In this document: positions 36,493 through 48,208 of the stretch, in pieces
Layout of the letters: each line of letters opens with the position of its first letter
Position numbering within the stretch: the stretch's first letter is position 1
DNA from: Pyrenochaeta sp. MPI-SDFR-AT-0127
Lineage: Eukaryota > Ascomycota > Dothideomycetes > Pleosporales > Cucurbitariaceae
NCBI GenBank assembly: GCA_020747015.1
Contig: JAGTJM010000010.1
Location: forward strand, 124,001-188,000
Direction of reading: 5' to 3'
Length of the DNA: 64,000 nt
Notes under the pieces: model-generated
Seen by the model: the letters and a program-made list of their open reading frames with translations, nothing else
What the model was told of the DNA's origin: nothing
Database searches by the model: none
Program-made: the position numbers and the translations under genes

Positions 36493-37221
36493 TGAAACTA
36501 CTGCTGTGTTTTGTTTGTTCCCGCACTCAAGGCCCCCATTGCCACGTTTGCATGTCTATTATATATGCAACGCTTATCGTCATCGGCGCTGCTGACCAGG
36601 GACTTACCAATTGATCCAATAGATATTCTGCGCGGCATGGGATTGTCGAAAGTCGACGCTTGAGCACGACATTCTGACCCCGCAGGCACGCAACACCTTA
36701 CTGGAACAGCGCAATCCTCAGGCTTTACATCACCACCGTCACTCCTTATCTGCACTTGCGATATTGTCTAACAAGCTACACATGATCAATTTTTAATAGT
36801 ATTAGCTTATGACTGAATAACTTTGGACGATATTCAGCGTATTGTTCGAGCAGAATATGAGATGATAGGAACCCTACCCAATCTTTGATCACCCTTAGTA
36901 TCTATGGAACGTACATCACTTCCCAATGCTGCTCCAACATGCAAGAGAGCCAATTCGTCAAGCAATTGCAAATACATCCCCTGCTATCTCGCAATGGCCA
37001 AGGCATGCCAAAGTTCCATCATTATCTTAGACAAGGCACGTCTCCGGAAGTTCCACGGAGCGGCAGCAAGAGTAAACTGTATGCGCCATAAGAAAACACA
37101 AAGGCTATAAAGACTAGGATGAAATAGAAGTACATATATGCTCCCGCAGGCCATGCCCGAAACCCTACAGCCACGCTTCTGAGCATATACAGTGCGGACC
37201 AGCTACGGATACAGTACTCTC
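36493..37221. other. divergent promoter of dioxygenase and transporter genes
   Basis: A 729-bp region between the start codons of the TauD-type gene and the Dal5-type transporter. The arrangement suggests shared control. No convincing regulator site was found by eye. Confidence 0.6.
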
Positions 37222-39198
37222 ATGATGGCAGACAAGGACGTCCTTATCACCAATACTGTACCAGCTAAGAAGGCTCACACGCTGCCGACGAAAAAAAACA
37301 CAGAGAGCAATAACGTAGTAAAACAAGATGCGCCCGATATTGCCCAGCTCAGGGACGAGCAGACTACACCTACACTCGCTTTACTCTGGCGCCGCCGTCC
37401 CAGACCTGATTTGAATGCCATTGCAACTCAACCATCCGTCTTTGACGATCCGGAGCAAGCCAAATATTTCCAACCTCTAGCGGCCTACGAGAATTTGCAT
37501 CGCTTCGATCCTAGTGAACGATGGACCTGGGCAGAGGAGAAGGTATTGTTGATGTTGTCCCACAGGTGGCCGTCGCTGATAGAATGACGAATAGAAAGTC
37601 TTGAGTAAAATTGAATGGAGAATAGCAGCCTGGGCAGCCATAGCATTCTTCGCTCTTGACTTGGATCGTTCCAACATCTCTCAGGCAAATACAGACAACT
37701 TCTTGGAGGATCTCGGGCTGTCGACAAACGGTCTGTGAACGTCTGCTTCAACAACAGTGTGCTGATTCATTTAGACTATAACCTCGGAAACACTGTATCG
37801 AAACTCTCTTTTCTATTTGCTGAGCTTCCATCTCAGCTCATCAGCAAAAAGATTGGCCCAGATCGCTGGATACCTGCCCAAATGATCCTCTGGTCCGTTG
37901 TTGCCGCTGCACAATTTTGGTTGAAGGGCCGGAAGTCTTTCTTAGCTTGCCGTGCTCTGATCGGTCTGCTTCAGGGTGGCTTCATCCCCGATGTAATCCT
38001 TTACATGGTACGCGCACTCCGACCTCTACATGCAGTGGGTCCATAACATATGTTAGTCATACTTCTATAAAAGCACTGAACTTCCTTTCCGCCTTGCCAT
38101 CTTCTGGATGGCAAACCGCCTCACGGATGTCATCGCACCTCTCCTTGCATATGGCCTCCTCCGTCTGCGCGGATACCATGGATATGAAGGTTGGAGGTGG
38201 CTTTTTCTGATAGAAGGTATCTTGACGCTGATCGTTGGTATCTGGTCCATCTTTATGATGGCACCTTCGCCTACGCAAACAAGGAGTTGGTGGCGACCAA
38301 AAGGCTGGTTCACTGAGCGCGAAGAAAAGATTATGGTAAATCGCATTCTGCGTGATGATCCTAGTAAAGGCGACATGCATAACAGACAAGCAATCACACT
38401 GAAACTGCTGTGGAAGAGTATCTGCGATTTCGATCTCTGGCCAATATACGAAATAGGGTTCGCATTTGCCATTCCCGCCGGCCCGCCAGATCAATATCTT
38501 ACGTTGACTTTGAGGCAACTCGGATTCGATACATTCAACGCAAACTTGCTTAGTATACCTGCACAGGTTGGAACCACGATCAATGTTAGTGGTGCCCCTA
38601 GCCCAATACGCACACCAATTGCTAACCCCGTAGATGCTCATCATGACGCACATCTCTGAGAAGATTAACCAACGAGCATACCTGGGCATGTTTGTCCAAC
38701 TCTGGTTCTTACCGTGTGTCATTGCGATGTCCGTACTACCCGACTCTACCTCCAAGTGGGCGCGATTCGCTTTAGTCACAGTCTTGCTGTCGTATCCCAC
38801 GCCTCACCCGATGCAAGTTGGCTGGTGCAGTCGCAATTCGAACACGGTCCGCACACGCACCGTTTCCGCGGCGTTATATAACATGTCAGTCCAGGTCCAA
38901 GCCATCATCTACTCGAACATATATCGAGAAGATGATAAGCCTTTGTGTAAGTGCCAGTTTAAACGTCTAAGTAAGCAAGGGTTAACGCTTTACTCCAGAT
39001 AGGCGAGGGAATAGAGTGCTGGTCGGAGTTTGTATTCTGAATGTCTTCTTATACCTTTTCAGCAAGGTGTACTACACATCGCGCAACAGGCAGAGAGAGC
39101 GACAGTGGAACTCTCTTACGGCGGAGCAAAAGCTTGATTATCTTGGTACGACGACCGATGAAGGAAGCAAACGCCTAGACTTTAGATTTGCACATTGA
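37222..39198 (+). CDS. MFS transporter, allantoate permease (Dal5) family
   Basis: Six exons in phase: 37222-37542, 37595-37730, 37775-38007, 38057-38584, 38634-38946 and 38999-39198, giving 576 residues. The family's text is near complete: YENLHRFDPSERWTW, FFALDLDRSNISQANTDNFL, NDYNLGNTVS, ELPSQLISKKIGPDRWIP, GLLQGGFIPDVILYM, SYFYKSTELPFRLAIFW, GWRWLFLIEG, KGWFTEREEKIMVNRILRDDP and RTRTVSAALYNMSVQ, with about 12 spans and both ends cytoplasmic. The start is the first ATG pair (MMADKD); an upstream GTG is not used in eukaryotes. Dal5 relatives carry small anions and vitamins; yeast Soa1 and Yct1 carry sulfonates, sulfite or cysteine. Because it shares a promoter with a TauD-type dioxygenase, a sulfonate is a good guess, but the aromatic cluster just downstream makes an aromatic acid possible too. 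Confidence 0.9.
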
Positions 39199-39458
39199 CG
39201 ACAGCCTTGTTCTCGGTAGATGGATCTCTTTTACTCTTTTACAAAGGATCAGAAAGCAGCCTTACGTTTGTGTAGTTTGAGTGGGCTTGTAACAAACATG
39301 TGGGCATCACGTAGCTGAGTACTGTACTTATGGAGAAATTAATTATCTCTATATTGCGTATTTATATCATAGCTATCTATAACCAAGAAGAGGGTAGCCT
39401 GTTTGTATGACCTGTTTAGTCGTGTTTCGCGATGACCAAGCTTATGTTTTGCTGTCAT

Positions 39459-40878
39459 CTACACTTCTCTAATCTTGAAATCGAACATCGTGTTTGATTG
39501 TACCGAATTTCGATCACGCATTTTATTCGCAGTATCTATGCCTGCTACGGGCACCCTGTACTCGAATCGTTTGCCAGGCGCCGGAACCTTCCCGCTTTGC
39601 AGTGGATACGGGTAAGGCAGGTATTCTGGCAGTAGGCCAAGCTGCCGTAAAACTGTACCTTGGTCCCAGCTTATGTGTTCATGATATAGGCGGTCGCCAC
39701 GGATATTTACGACAGCCGTGAAAGGCACCTCAACCTTGAGGCCTGTTGGCGGGATTCCCGGTACACTAGCAAAGTACTGTCAATTTTTATGCCCCGTTAA
39801 AGGCGAATCTAGCGCACGTACAGCCAGTCGAGTTCACGATCATGTGTGAAGCTGAATATGAATTCATCTATAATGCGGTCAATGGCAATCGACCTGCTAA
39901 TGAGCTCAAGGCTCGTATCGGCGGAGTTGTTGAAGATGAAATTGTGCCGGTAGAAGTTGGATAATGGACCGCGACCTACGCCACCCGTGAGCTGTATGCG
40001 GATATTAGTATATATAGACGACAGCCGCAGGTCTAGGTGGTGACCTACAGTGGGTACATGATTCACGTATGGCTCCTGCACCATGGTGCTCATCGTGTGC
40101 TCAACGGAGCGGTCCGCAAACTCGTAGTAGGTATGTTCATCCCATATCAACTCGAGATCAAAATAGGGGCCCCCCATGCGCTGTTTGAGATGCGTGATGC
40201 TCCGAGTGTGTGATAGTGCCTCGGTGGTATAATGAAATGAACTCTGGAATGGCATTGCAAACTTATGCGTCTCCACACTAGGGTAGTAATACACAGTCAA
40301 GGCTTCGGATCTCAGCGGTCTATCGTTCCCGTTGCCTGCTAGGTGATATATAGCCGGAACGAGTGAGGATACTATGGAGCTTTGCTGTATAACATCTGCG
40401 TAGACCACAGTTGCTACAATCTCAGGAGTGCTGTTCACTGCTTCTGCAGCAAGGTTCCAGCAAGCTGGATCATAACCTGTACAAATCATGCCATTAGTTT
40501 CAAGGTTAATATAAGATGCGTAGCAGTAACCGAGCCACCCAAAAAGGTCTTACCAATGACTCCAAATCTATCCTTGGGGTCGCATTTGGGATTTTCTATC
40601 AATGCATTCATACTGCGCTTCAAAACGTCCGCCGCGTCCCCCTCTAGCGCTTGCTGTTGGATTTCAACAACTGTGTAGCCCTCTTCAGCCCATTTAACGA
40701 GATGCGACGGGACGCCGTCGATGATTCTAGTAGATGATTCGGTATTTGGGACAAGAAGAATGATTCCTGGACCATGTCCTCTCCGCGTGAGTGGAGAAAG
40801 GAGGGACACGCCCCTATCAAGTTCGCGGAACTCTTCGATAGGCATAGGCGGTGGGGGTTTCGTGATATCCGCAAACAT
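39459..40878 (-). CDS. dienelactone-hydrolase-like / SnoaL-like fusion protein
   Basis: Four exons (40878-40554, 40476-40049, 39991-39818, 39776-39459) give 414 residues. The intron 40048-39992 is a multiple of three without stops, but a TACTAAT branch point and loss of an odd insertion between HVPT and LTGGVGRGPL show that it is spliced. The N-terminal 140 or so residues follow the dienelactone hydrolase fold (GHGPGIILLVPNT, VGY-like turn). However, the nucleophile motif G-x-C-x-G-G is replaced by GYDPACWN, so hydrolysis is doubtful. The C-terminal half is SnoaL/NTF2-like, with EFADRSVEHTMSTMVQEPYV, NFYRHNFIF, ISRSIAIDRIIDEFIF and HISWDQGTVLRQLGLLP. Fungal databases usually name such proteins carboxymethylenebutenolidase. 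It opens an aromatic catabolism cluster and is divergent from the dehydrogenase gene. The last intron, 41 bp, is unusually short. Confidence 0.8.
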
Positions 40879-41425
40879 TTTGAAGGCAAAGAAGTGTAGA
40901 GAGAGTATTCAATCTTTGCAAGAACTTGTTCGTGGCCGTAACTGGAAATATGGTATGATGAGATTGGATGCTTGCTTGAATAGAAGTAACCAATAGTTCA
41001 CGAAAATAAAAACAGACTTCTGGCTTGGCTAGAAATGTAGAAGAGCATACGTAATGGAATCTTTGGTACTATGTCTTCGGTTCTTTTATCTACTGGGCTG
41101 GTAGATAGGCAGAGCCACGGTTATCACGCCGCCAGTGCCCAGCAGCAACCTAACTTTTAGCGGATCCCTGTTTGTGGCGGCGGTGAAACCCCGCAACCCA
41201 CCGACCCCAACGATCGGGTATGGCCCACAGGGAGCATTGCCGACACTAGAATCGGTCCTAGACAAACGCAACGTGGGTTCGGGTATCAGATCGAGGGAGT
41301 GTAAGGGAAGCTGCTCAACTTCAAAATACCTTACCAATTTCACACATCTAGTTTCACACAAGTGCCTCGTACGCATCTGAAATCTCGATTTTCAACTCAG
41401 AGACAATACTTTCCATCTGTATGAC
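40879..41425. promoter_or_regulatory. divergent promoter, cluster left end
   Basis: A 547-bp region shared by the dienelactone-hydrolase-like gene (minus) and the dehydrogenase gene (plus). It contains a GCGGAT half-site at 41,160-41,165, matching half of the palindromes found elsewhere in the cluster, and a GGCGGCGG run nearby. A single half-site is weak evidence. Confidence 0.4.
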
Positions 41426-42305
41426 ATGGCAGACAAACTCGACGATGTGCGGCCCATGTTTGAGTTACGGGGCCGTAATTACCTGATTACTGGTGGTGCG
41501 CAGGGCATCGGGTTTGCCGCAACACGCGCTATCTGTGAGATGGGAGGCAATGTCGCTGTGTTAGACATTCAAGAGCACCCGATTGAAGAGTTTGACGGTC
41601 TTGCCTCGAAATTCGGCGTCAAGACCTTCTATTACCAAACCGATGTCACTAAGCAGGACAGCCTCAACGCCGGTTTTGCGAAGGCGTTGGAAAGTCTTGG
41701 GTCAATTGATGGGTGTGTACCGGCAGCGGGTATAGCCATCGACAAACCGTTCGTTGAGCAGTCCTGGGAAGAATTCACACGCATCCAGGAAATTAATGCA
41801 AGTCATATCCTCCCTCACCAATTTTTTGGCAACTCTTGCTGATCACTTGTAGGTCAGAGGAACTTTCTTCATCGTGCAGGCCGTGGCCAAGCAGATTATC
41901 AAGCAAGGATCTGCTGGCAGTATTGTTCTCATTGCTTCGCAGTCGTCCCACATCGGGCTTCCAGGCTACAGGATGGCAGCATATAATGCTTCCAAAGGCG
42001 GGATCCTCATGCTTTCAAAAGCGCTCGGAGTCGAGCTTGCTAAGCATGGGATTCGAGTGAACACTATCTCTCCGGGATTTGTCGACTCTGAGATGACCCG
42101 AAGCGTACGTGCGTCAAAGACCAAGCGAGAAGGAGATCAGATGTGGCTCGCGCCCCCCCTACAAAGGCTGAGCACACAAAATGACCTCACGGGTGCTATC
42201 ATATACCTCCTTAGCGACGCATCAAGGCATACAACAGCTGCCGATATACAAATTACCGGAGGTCTTCATGCTGGTACCATCGACGGCGTAATTAGCCCCG
42301 CATAA
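41426..42305 (+). CDS. short-chain dehydrogenase/reductase (classical SDR)
   Basis: Two exons (41426-41797, 41853-42305) give 274 residues, the usual SDR length. The NAD(P)-binding TGGAQGIG is at residues 22-29, the structural NAG motif appears as PAAG, and the catalytic Ser and Y-N-A-S-K are in ASQSSHIGLPGYRMAAYNASK-type text. NTISPG and a C-terminal TGG loop follow. An acidic residue at the end of beta-2 (VLDIQE) favours NAD. The intron begins with GC, not GT (GCAAGT...CTTGTAG, 55 bp, branch TGCTGAT). No GT donor nearby restores the conserved EIN-VRGTFF junction, so this is a genuine GC-AG intron. In the cluster it could oxidise an alcohol or dihydrodiol intermediate of phenolic acid breakdown; the substrate is inferred only from position. 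Confidence 0.9.
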
Positions 42306-43066
42306 AGCATCTTGTTAGATCCGACAATATTTCAATACCAAAGACACAGTACTTAGAAATCATCTTCGAGATTTATATAGTAGTCCTCTGATAGTTGTGT
42401 TGTCATATATCTGTATTTGGCACCCAATGCTCAGGCTCCATTTGACATAAGTGTAGAGATGTTTTGAACCGTCAAATGAGGCCAAACCCACGTGCTCGAG
42501 GACTTTTCGCACTTTTTATTAACGGGATCCTGGACGATGCTGCTTCCGTTTCCTGTGAATGTGATTTCCACTTCGATAATTCATTGCCTTGATTATGATC
42601 GCAATGTAAAACGATAGGTAAGGAACCTGTTCGCCCCTCATCCGGCGGTGTAAGCGTTTCGGTCAATTATTGTGATTGTTATCCGCCACCGGATGAAGCA
42701 ATTCAGCCAGCATGAGCATGAGCTGATTCGTTTTTGGAAAAGCAGCAAGTTTGTTCGCACTAGTCACTCTCTACCCGACGAAAGTCAATGGTGGTGCATT
42801 ATCCGAACCCCAAAGAGGCTAAGATGCGGACGCAATCAATGCTGTGCGATTGGTCAATTGATTCGGATAACTCCAGCGTGTATCTTGACCTGGAAGCCCC
42901 CCTAGAGCTAGTGTCCTCCGCATTGCTTCATATAGCTTTGATTTGGCTTCGAAGGTGGCATGTAACCATTCTCATCGACAATCATCACCCATCAGCTCAA
43001 GCAAGGCAGTGCAAAAAAAACTATTTTCCACCCCCTTAGGCATTGTGTTCTACATTATAGATCACG
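42306..43066. other. intergenic region, promoter of the flavin monooxygenase
   Basis: A 761-bp region between two genes on the same strand. It contains ATCCGGCGG at 42,640-42,648 and a 14-bp palindrome-like element at 42,681-42,694 about 370 bp before the start codon. No other feature is seen. Confidence 0.6.
42681..42694. promoter_or_regulatory. ATCCGCC-A-CCGGAT inverted repeat, candidate regulator site
   Basis: An imperfect palindrome with CGG/CCG triplets, the kind of site bound by Zn2Cys6 dimers. It is nearly identical to a perfect palindrome at 49,688-49,701 in another promoter of the same cluster, and a third related element (ATCCGGCGG) lies 40 bp away. Binding by the cluster's own regulator is inference. 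Confidence 0.45.
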
Positions 43067-44888
43067 ATGCATGAGTCTTACGACCTCGTAATTGTTGGGT
43101 CTGGTGAGTTAGCATGATACTACCAAATCTCTTCTTAGGAAGGCCTGCAACTATCATCATGCTAATAGGGAGTGGTCCAGGATGGTTCGGACTAGGGGCC
43201 GCTCGAGCATATATCCAGTCCCACCCGGACCAGAAGATTGCCGTTTTAGAGTCGAATAAGACGGTTGGGGGCACTTGGTCAGAGGCGCGACTGTATCCCG
43301 GACTGAAGTCCAACAACATGCTTGGCAGTTACGAGTTCCCTGATTTTCCCATGAGCGAGGAGGTTTACAACATCAAACCCCTCGACCACATTCCTGGCGC
43401 TGTTCTAAACCGCTACTTGACCGACTTTGCAAAACATTATGGCATATATGAGCGGATCCAATTCAACTCGACTGTCGGCTTAGTCGAATCGACGGAGTCT
43501 GGTTGGACACTCACAGTAACAACCCCAAAGTCAACGAGAACAATTCACGCGACAAAACTCATTCTCGCAACGGGTTTAACATCAACGCCTAATCTTCCTC
43601 AGTACAAGGATGCAGAAAAATTTGGCAAGCCGTTCTTCCACGCGAAAGACTTTTGTCAACGTGCAAACGAGCTTAAGGACGCTAAGAGAGTCGTTGTCGT
43701 TGGCGGTGCCAAATCAGCTTACGACGTCACTTACGCCATGGTCGAAAGCGGTGCGACGGTTGATCTAATAATAAAACCGGATAGTACAGGTCCTGTCTGG
43801 ATCGCTCCTCGGCATGTCACCCCACTCCAACACCGCATCGATACAATTCTTAATATCAGGGCCCTATCGTGGTTTAGTCCTTGCCCATGGGGGGACGAGG
43901 ATGGATATGGGGCGGTGCGTCGCTTCTTACAAAAGACCACCATTGGCCGAATGCTCGTCAAGGGCTTCTGGAGCAGTAAGCAATCCCAAGATATACAACC
44001 AGGTTATGAGTTTCACTCAAACTAACCACCAGTTTAGTAATGGGCAACGATGTCTTGCAACGCAATCAATACGACAATCACCCTGAGCTTCAGAAGCTAA
44101 AGCCGTGGTATTCTGTCTTCTGGATCGGTAGCGGTTTGAGCATCTTAAATTACAACACCAGCTTTTTCGATATGGTGCGCGACGGCAGAGTCCGAGTGCA
44201 CATCGAGAACATTGAACGCCTTGCCCCTGGCCAGGTCGTACTTGAGAACGGCGATAAATTAGCGGCAGACGCCATGATCTGCTCGACTGGCTGGAAGAAG
44301 GAGTCAACCATCACGTTTTCGGGCCTAGGCAAGGCGGGATTGGGATTGCCCATTGATGCCAAAGAGCAAGCTAATCTCAGCCTCGAGTACGATGGCAAGA
44401 TTCTGGACCAGTTCCCAATTCTAGAAACCCAGCCGGTTTTGCGATCCAAGCCCAAAAAAACAGGTGACCCTCTTCGTTACTACCGCTTCATGGTTCCCTC
44501 AACCATGATGGAGAAGCGCAATTTTGCCTTTGCCGGCATGATCTCATCGGTGACTACTGCGATCTGTGCTAGCAGCCAGGGCCTCTGGATAACTGCGTTC
44601 TTCGATGGCAAATTGGATCGTGAAGCAAAAACTCAACAAGACATCACGAGTGAGATCATGTTGCACACGCAGTGGGGTAAGTGGCGCTACCCCTGCGGTT
44701 ACGGAGCAAGTCTTCCAGACTTTGTGTTTGAAGGTATCCCGTATGTGGACATGTTGCTTAAGGATATTGGTATTCAGAACAAGCGAAAATCCTCTTTCAT
44801 TAAAGAGCTGATTTCACCCTACTGTCCGGAGGATTATAACGGTGTGTTGGAAGAGTATCAGCAGAAGCATGGGATTATAGTGAAGTAG
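43067..44888 (+). CDS. flavin-containing / Baeyer-Villiger-type monooxygenase
   Basis: Three exons (43067-43103, 43181-43975, 44038-44888) encode 560 residues. The 77-bp first intron interrupts the FAD motif. Splicing at GTCCAG rather than the earlier AATAG acceptor restores GSGWFG (residues 11-16). Further marks are ESNKTVGGTWSEARLYPGLKSNN (FAD-proximal, typical of FMO/BVMO), the region FGKPFFHAKDF where Baeyer-Villiger enzymes have F-x-G-x3-H-x3-W, the NADP motif VVVVGGAKSAYD, and a final ATG-like motif in MICSTGWK. The H of the fingerprint is present but the W is F, so simple N-, S- or ring oxygenation is as likely as ester formation. It is NADPH- and FAD-dependent by family. Cluster position suggests oxidation of an aromatic or ketone side chain before ring hydroxylation. 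Confidence 0.87.
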
Positions 44889-45029
44889 CGTTTGAAGCCA
44901 GAGGTCTCGGAACATTCAGTGGCTTATGTATCTTGAATTCATGTGATCAAGGAGCATTGATATGAACTACTTTATAAAAAAGTCTGTGGCACAATATTAA
45001 GTGTTTACTTTAAAGCCTGTGGTGCTAGA

Positions 45030-47553
45030 CTAACCCATACCTGGATGGAGAGGATCCAAACTTATATCTGCGTCAGGGAGAATGCAATCTGAATAGTCCA
45101 ACGCGTATCTATCCGACTCCCAAAGCATTCGCATGATTACATCATTGTTCCCGATCATCTCAGGGTCGACTGGTACCATATTATCCAATGTGCCCAAAGA
45201 TAGTTCGTTGGGCCACTCTGCTATTGAGACGTCCAATACAGTCATGTCTGGGCTTGGAAGTTGCGTAGTGATAATTTCCGGTCCATCAAGATCCGTGGCC
45301 ATATCCGGCATGAAGACTCGATCCACGAGATTTGCCGGAGACGGGCGTACTTCGCGATGTAGTTGCTCCTTATAAGCCTTGATTGCCAGATGAAAGCTGG
45401 ACAGGATACCATAGTATTGCTCGGCCTGTGGACTGAGGCGCTTCAGCTCACCTAAAACATGCAACGACTTCAGGAACGCTGTACGTCTTTCCGAGCTGCT
45501 TTTATGATCCTCTACGAGGAGGGAAAAGCCCAGGACAAGACCAGTGGCGAAAACCCAAGCTCTGTCATAGCTGTCAGGATGATTGTTTCTCATGAGTGTC
45601 ATTGGACTTACTTGAGTATGCACATATTGCCCACTAAACGCCCGGACCTCATGACTTGGTAACACATTTGCGCCATAAATATTGCTGCTTCAATGCATGC
45701 ATCGGCTAAATGGGCTGATTTGGCTTTCTGAGTCGGATCATGATGCGGACCACTATGACGCCTCGGTGAGACTTGTGTTTGTCCAGATAGCTGAGGAACA
45801 ACGTTCTGTATTAAAAAGTGTCGAGTGACGAGAATCACACTGAAGTAGTAAGCCCCTGACACATGGACATTCCCGATGTTAATATGTCGGCTGTTTGGAT
45901 CTTCTCCAGCATTCGGTTGACGTAAAATAGAAGGAAAGTTCCGACTGCGTTGCTGCAATGCTAACACTAGACTCTCAGCCGCTTCTATATGTAGTCCGCC
46001 TTCAGCAGACTTAGTAACAGCAGCATCAAGTAGAGCAGCTATCTCATAAGTAGCGTCTAGTGCCAGCGCTCTATATGTGACCTCGGAGTCAATACTGATA
46101 TCGTTATTGACGTAGCTGATATGTACTGGTCTAAGAGACGGTGTACTGCTTGGTCGGCCAAGGATGGAGTTGCAAACAACATCAAAGACACGCAAACTTT
46201 TTGCTGTACGAAGTCTGTCGTGACGAGGTGAATGAAATTAGTCGAACTATTGTTGATAGATCCGGGTCAGAATTATCATACATACCTAGCATTTCGAGCA
46301 TCGGAAGGAAGATATTTGTACTGGGCAGACATATGTAGACCTAGTATATCGGCAGCCTTGGAGGCAACCCCAAGATACATAAAGGCTGAGTTGCGACGGC
46401 AGGCCCCAAACATGTAAAATGCCATGAGTAGGAACGCTCTAACAAGTTCCAGGCTGGGGTTCTCTAGCATTCTTTCGAGCGCGAGCTTGCGAGCATAAGA
46501 GAATAGCCCTGCCGCTCCGGTAACATCGCTTGAACAGGGACCGCAACATTGTGCCCCAATAGCAACCATGAGATATAGTGATGATATTTCTAAGCTGTTC
46601 GATGTCGATGTTGCGGGTGGCCCCGTGCGAGAAGCTATGGGGTCATATGTCTCTAACATCTGAGATACATCTTCCCACGAATACAGGTCGAGAAGGCCAC
46701 TCGACTAAAGCGACATTAGCACCCAAGTAATTAACTCGGACAGTAAATAAAGACTCACAGCATCTAAGAAGTACCGTATGAAAATCTTTTTGGTGTCGAT
46801 ACTGAGCCTATCATAAAAGCAGCTCGATCCCATGTCTGTAGTGTCTGCTTCAAAGAGTCTCTGACTTTCCTGGGCATCGGTGAAGCAGGAGCGGCCGACA
46901 TGGCGTTCCAGTGTTTTCTGTAGAAATCGTAAGAATGAAAGCGCTGCCGTGTTTCCGACGAAAACTGATGAAGAATATGGTAATTAGCTCATTTGTTCAA
47001 ACTATAGTGGCCTCATAGCTTGGAGGGATCTGAGAGCATAGTATCAAAAAAATTAACTATCATTCGCCAAGCAGTTTCTCGACAGAGCAAGCAACTGACA
47101 CTTACCTTTCTCTCCACTCATGCTCGATAGCATGACAGATGGCTGTCCCATAGCTTCACTTGATGAATCCCGAGTATCGTTGTCAAAACTCTCTTCAGAA
47201 CCTTGCTGCCTAAAATCATTGGCATAATTGGTAGCTATACTACCCGGTGAAATGGCAATGCGATCGTGAACATCCCATGGGGAGTTCGGGGAGATCATGC
47301 CCTCATTAATTATATTCCTATTAGAGACCGAGCATGAGCGCCCCGATGGGGGCATTTGTGAGGAAACCGAACTGTGTCGCGGCAGTGGATGATGCCGCCG
47401 GCCTGCTGTATAGCAACATGCATCATTGTTGCCCTTCTTTTCACACGCATTACAGGGTTGAAGTCCGTTACAACGCTTCTTGGATGCTTTGCACGGATCG
47501 CATGCGCGCACAACTCGTTGTCGGTCCTGTGGCTTCACTGGCCGGCGAGGCAT
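45030..47553 (-). CDS. Zn2Cys6 transcription factor, probable cluster regulator
   Basis: Five exons in phase (47553-47106, 46964-46759, 46704-46286, 46214-45612, 45561-45030) give 735 residues. The N-terminal cluster CDPCKASKKRC...PCNAC...CC is at residues 18-47, with six properly spaced cysteines and a basic linker before it. The fungal-specific transcription factor domain spans about residues 200-520, with SLYLMVAIGAQCCG, FYMFGACRRNSAFMYLGVA and VVCNSILGRPSSTPSLRP as landmarks. The C-terminus is acidic (DPEMIGNND, DADISLDP) and may activate. It lies in the middle of the catabolic cluster and is tail-to-tail with the flavin monooxygenase, a usual place for a pathway-specific regulator. Palindromes with CGG triplets in two cluster promoters are plausible targets. 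Several exon junctions needed choosing between nearby acceptors; each chosen one restores conserved text. Confidence 0.9.
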
Positions 47554-48208
47554 AGTGAATCCTGTGTACGTGGAGTTTTTTTCAGAGCATCATGAAATCA
47601 AGATATTCGGAAGCACTTGACCTATTGTGGACCAGGGGTGTACGCGGAAGTCGCTCAGTGTATGGTCAGGGTTGCGGAAGTTGCTCATGGAGCAGCAGCC
47701 GCCGTCGCCTTATTATGTTATCGTGGTACCTTGTCTGATGCGGTTATTCTAACCGTGATAGTCCGCTTGGAGGTTCCGATGGGGATCCACAGGCAGAACT
47801 TCGAACCCCGCAAAACCGTGCCACCAAGCGTCCCGAGGGGCGTTCCAGGGTGCAGCACCCGAACACCAGCGAAACAGCCGTCGGATGATGCTCAAGAATA
47901 TTTCGAGATTAGCGCATGGATTGTTCATCACAATTACCTTGCCGTAGTATTTGTAATTTTGCCAGCACATTATACAGCGGCACGCGACAAGACCTGTGAT
48001 AAGACTGCCACAATGTACCTATGGCTTGAGACGTCGCTGGAACAAGATCGTTTATATGTTCAAGCACAAACACTTCATTGTTCTCTGTGTTGAATCCTGA
48101 TGCTGGCATGTACGCTGTGTCCAATGCGAACCATCGACATGACTATGTGCACTGGCTCAACAAGTGGGAATCATTATGTTGAACTTATGCAGATCGTATT
48201 GACTTAAT
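47554..48208. other. intergenic region between regulator and decarboxylase genes
   Basis: A 655-bp region holding the regulator's promoter and the 3' end of the decarboxylase gene. A 158-codon plus-strand frame runs through it but has no family text and a random look. Confidence 0.55.

Noticed and set aside
43104..43170. earlier AATAG acceptor for the first intron of the flavin monooxygenase
   Set aside because: It would insert extra residues into the FAD motif; the GTCCAG acceptor at 43,180 restores GSGWFG exactly.
47617..48093. 158-codon plus-strand frame in the regulator promoter
   Set aside because: No domain text, random-looking composition, and it overlaps the promoter of the Zn2Cys6 gene.
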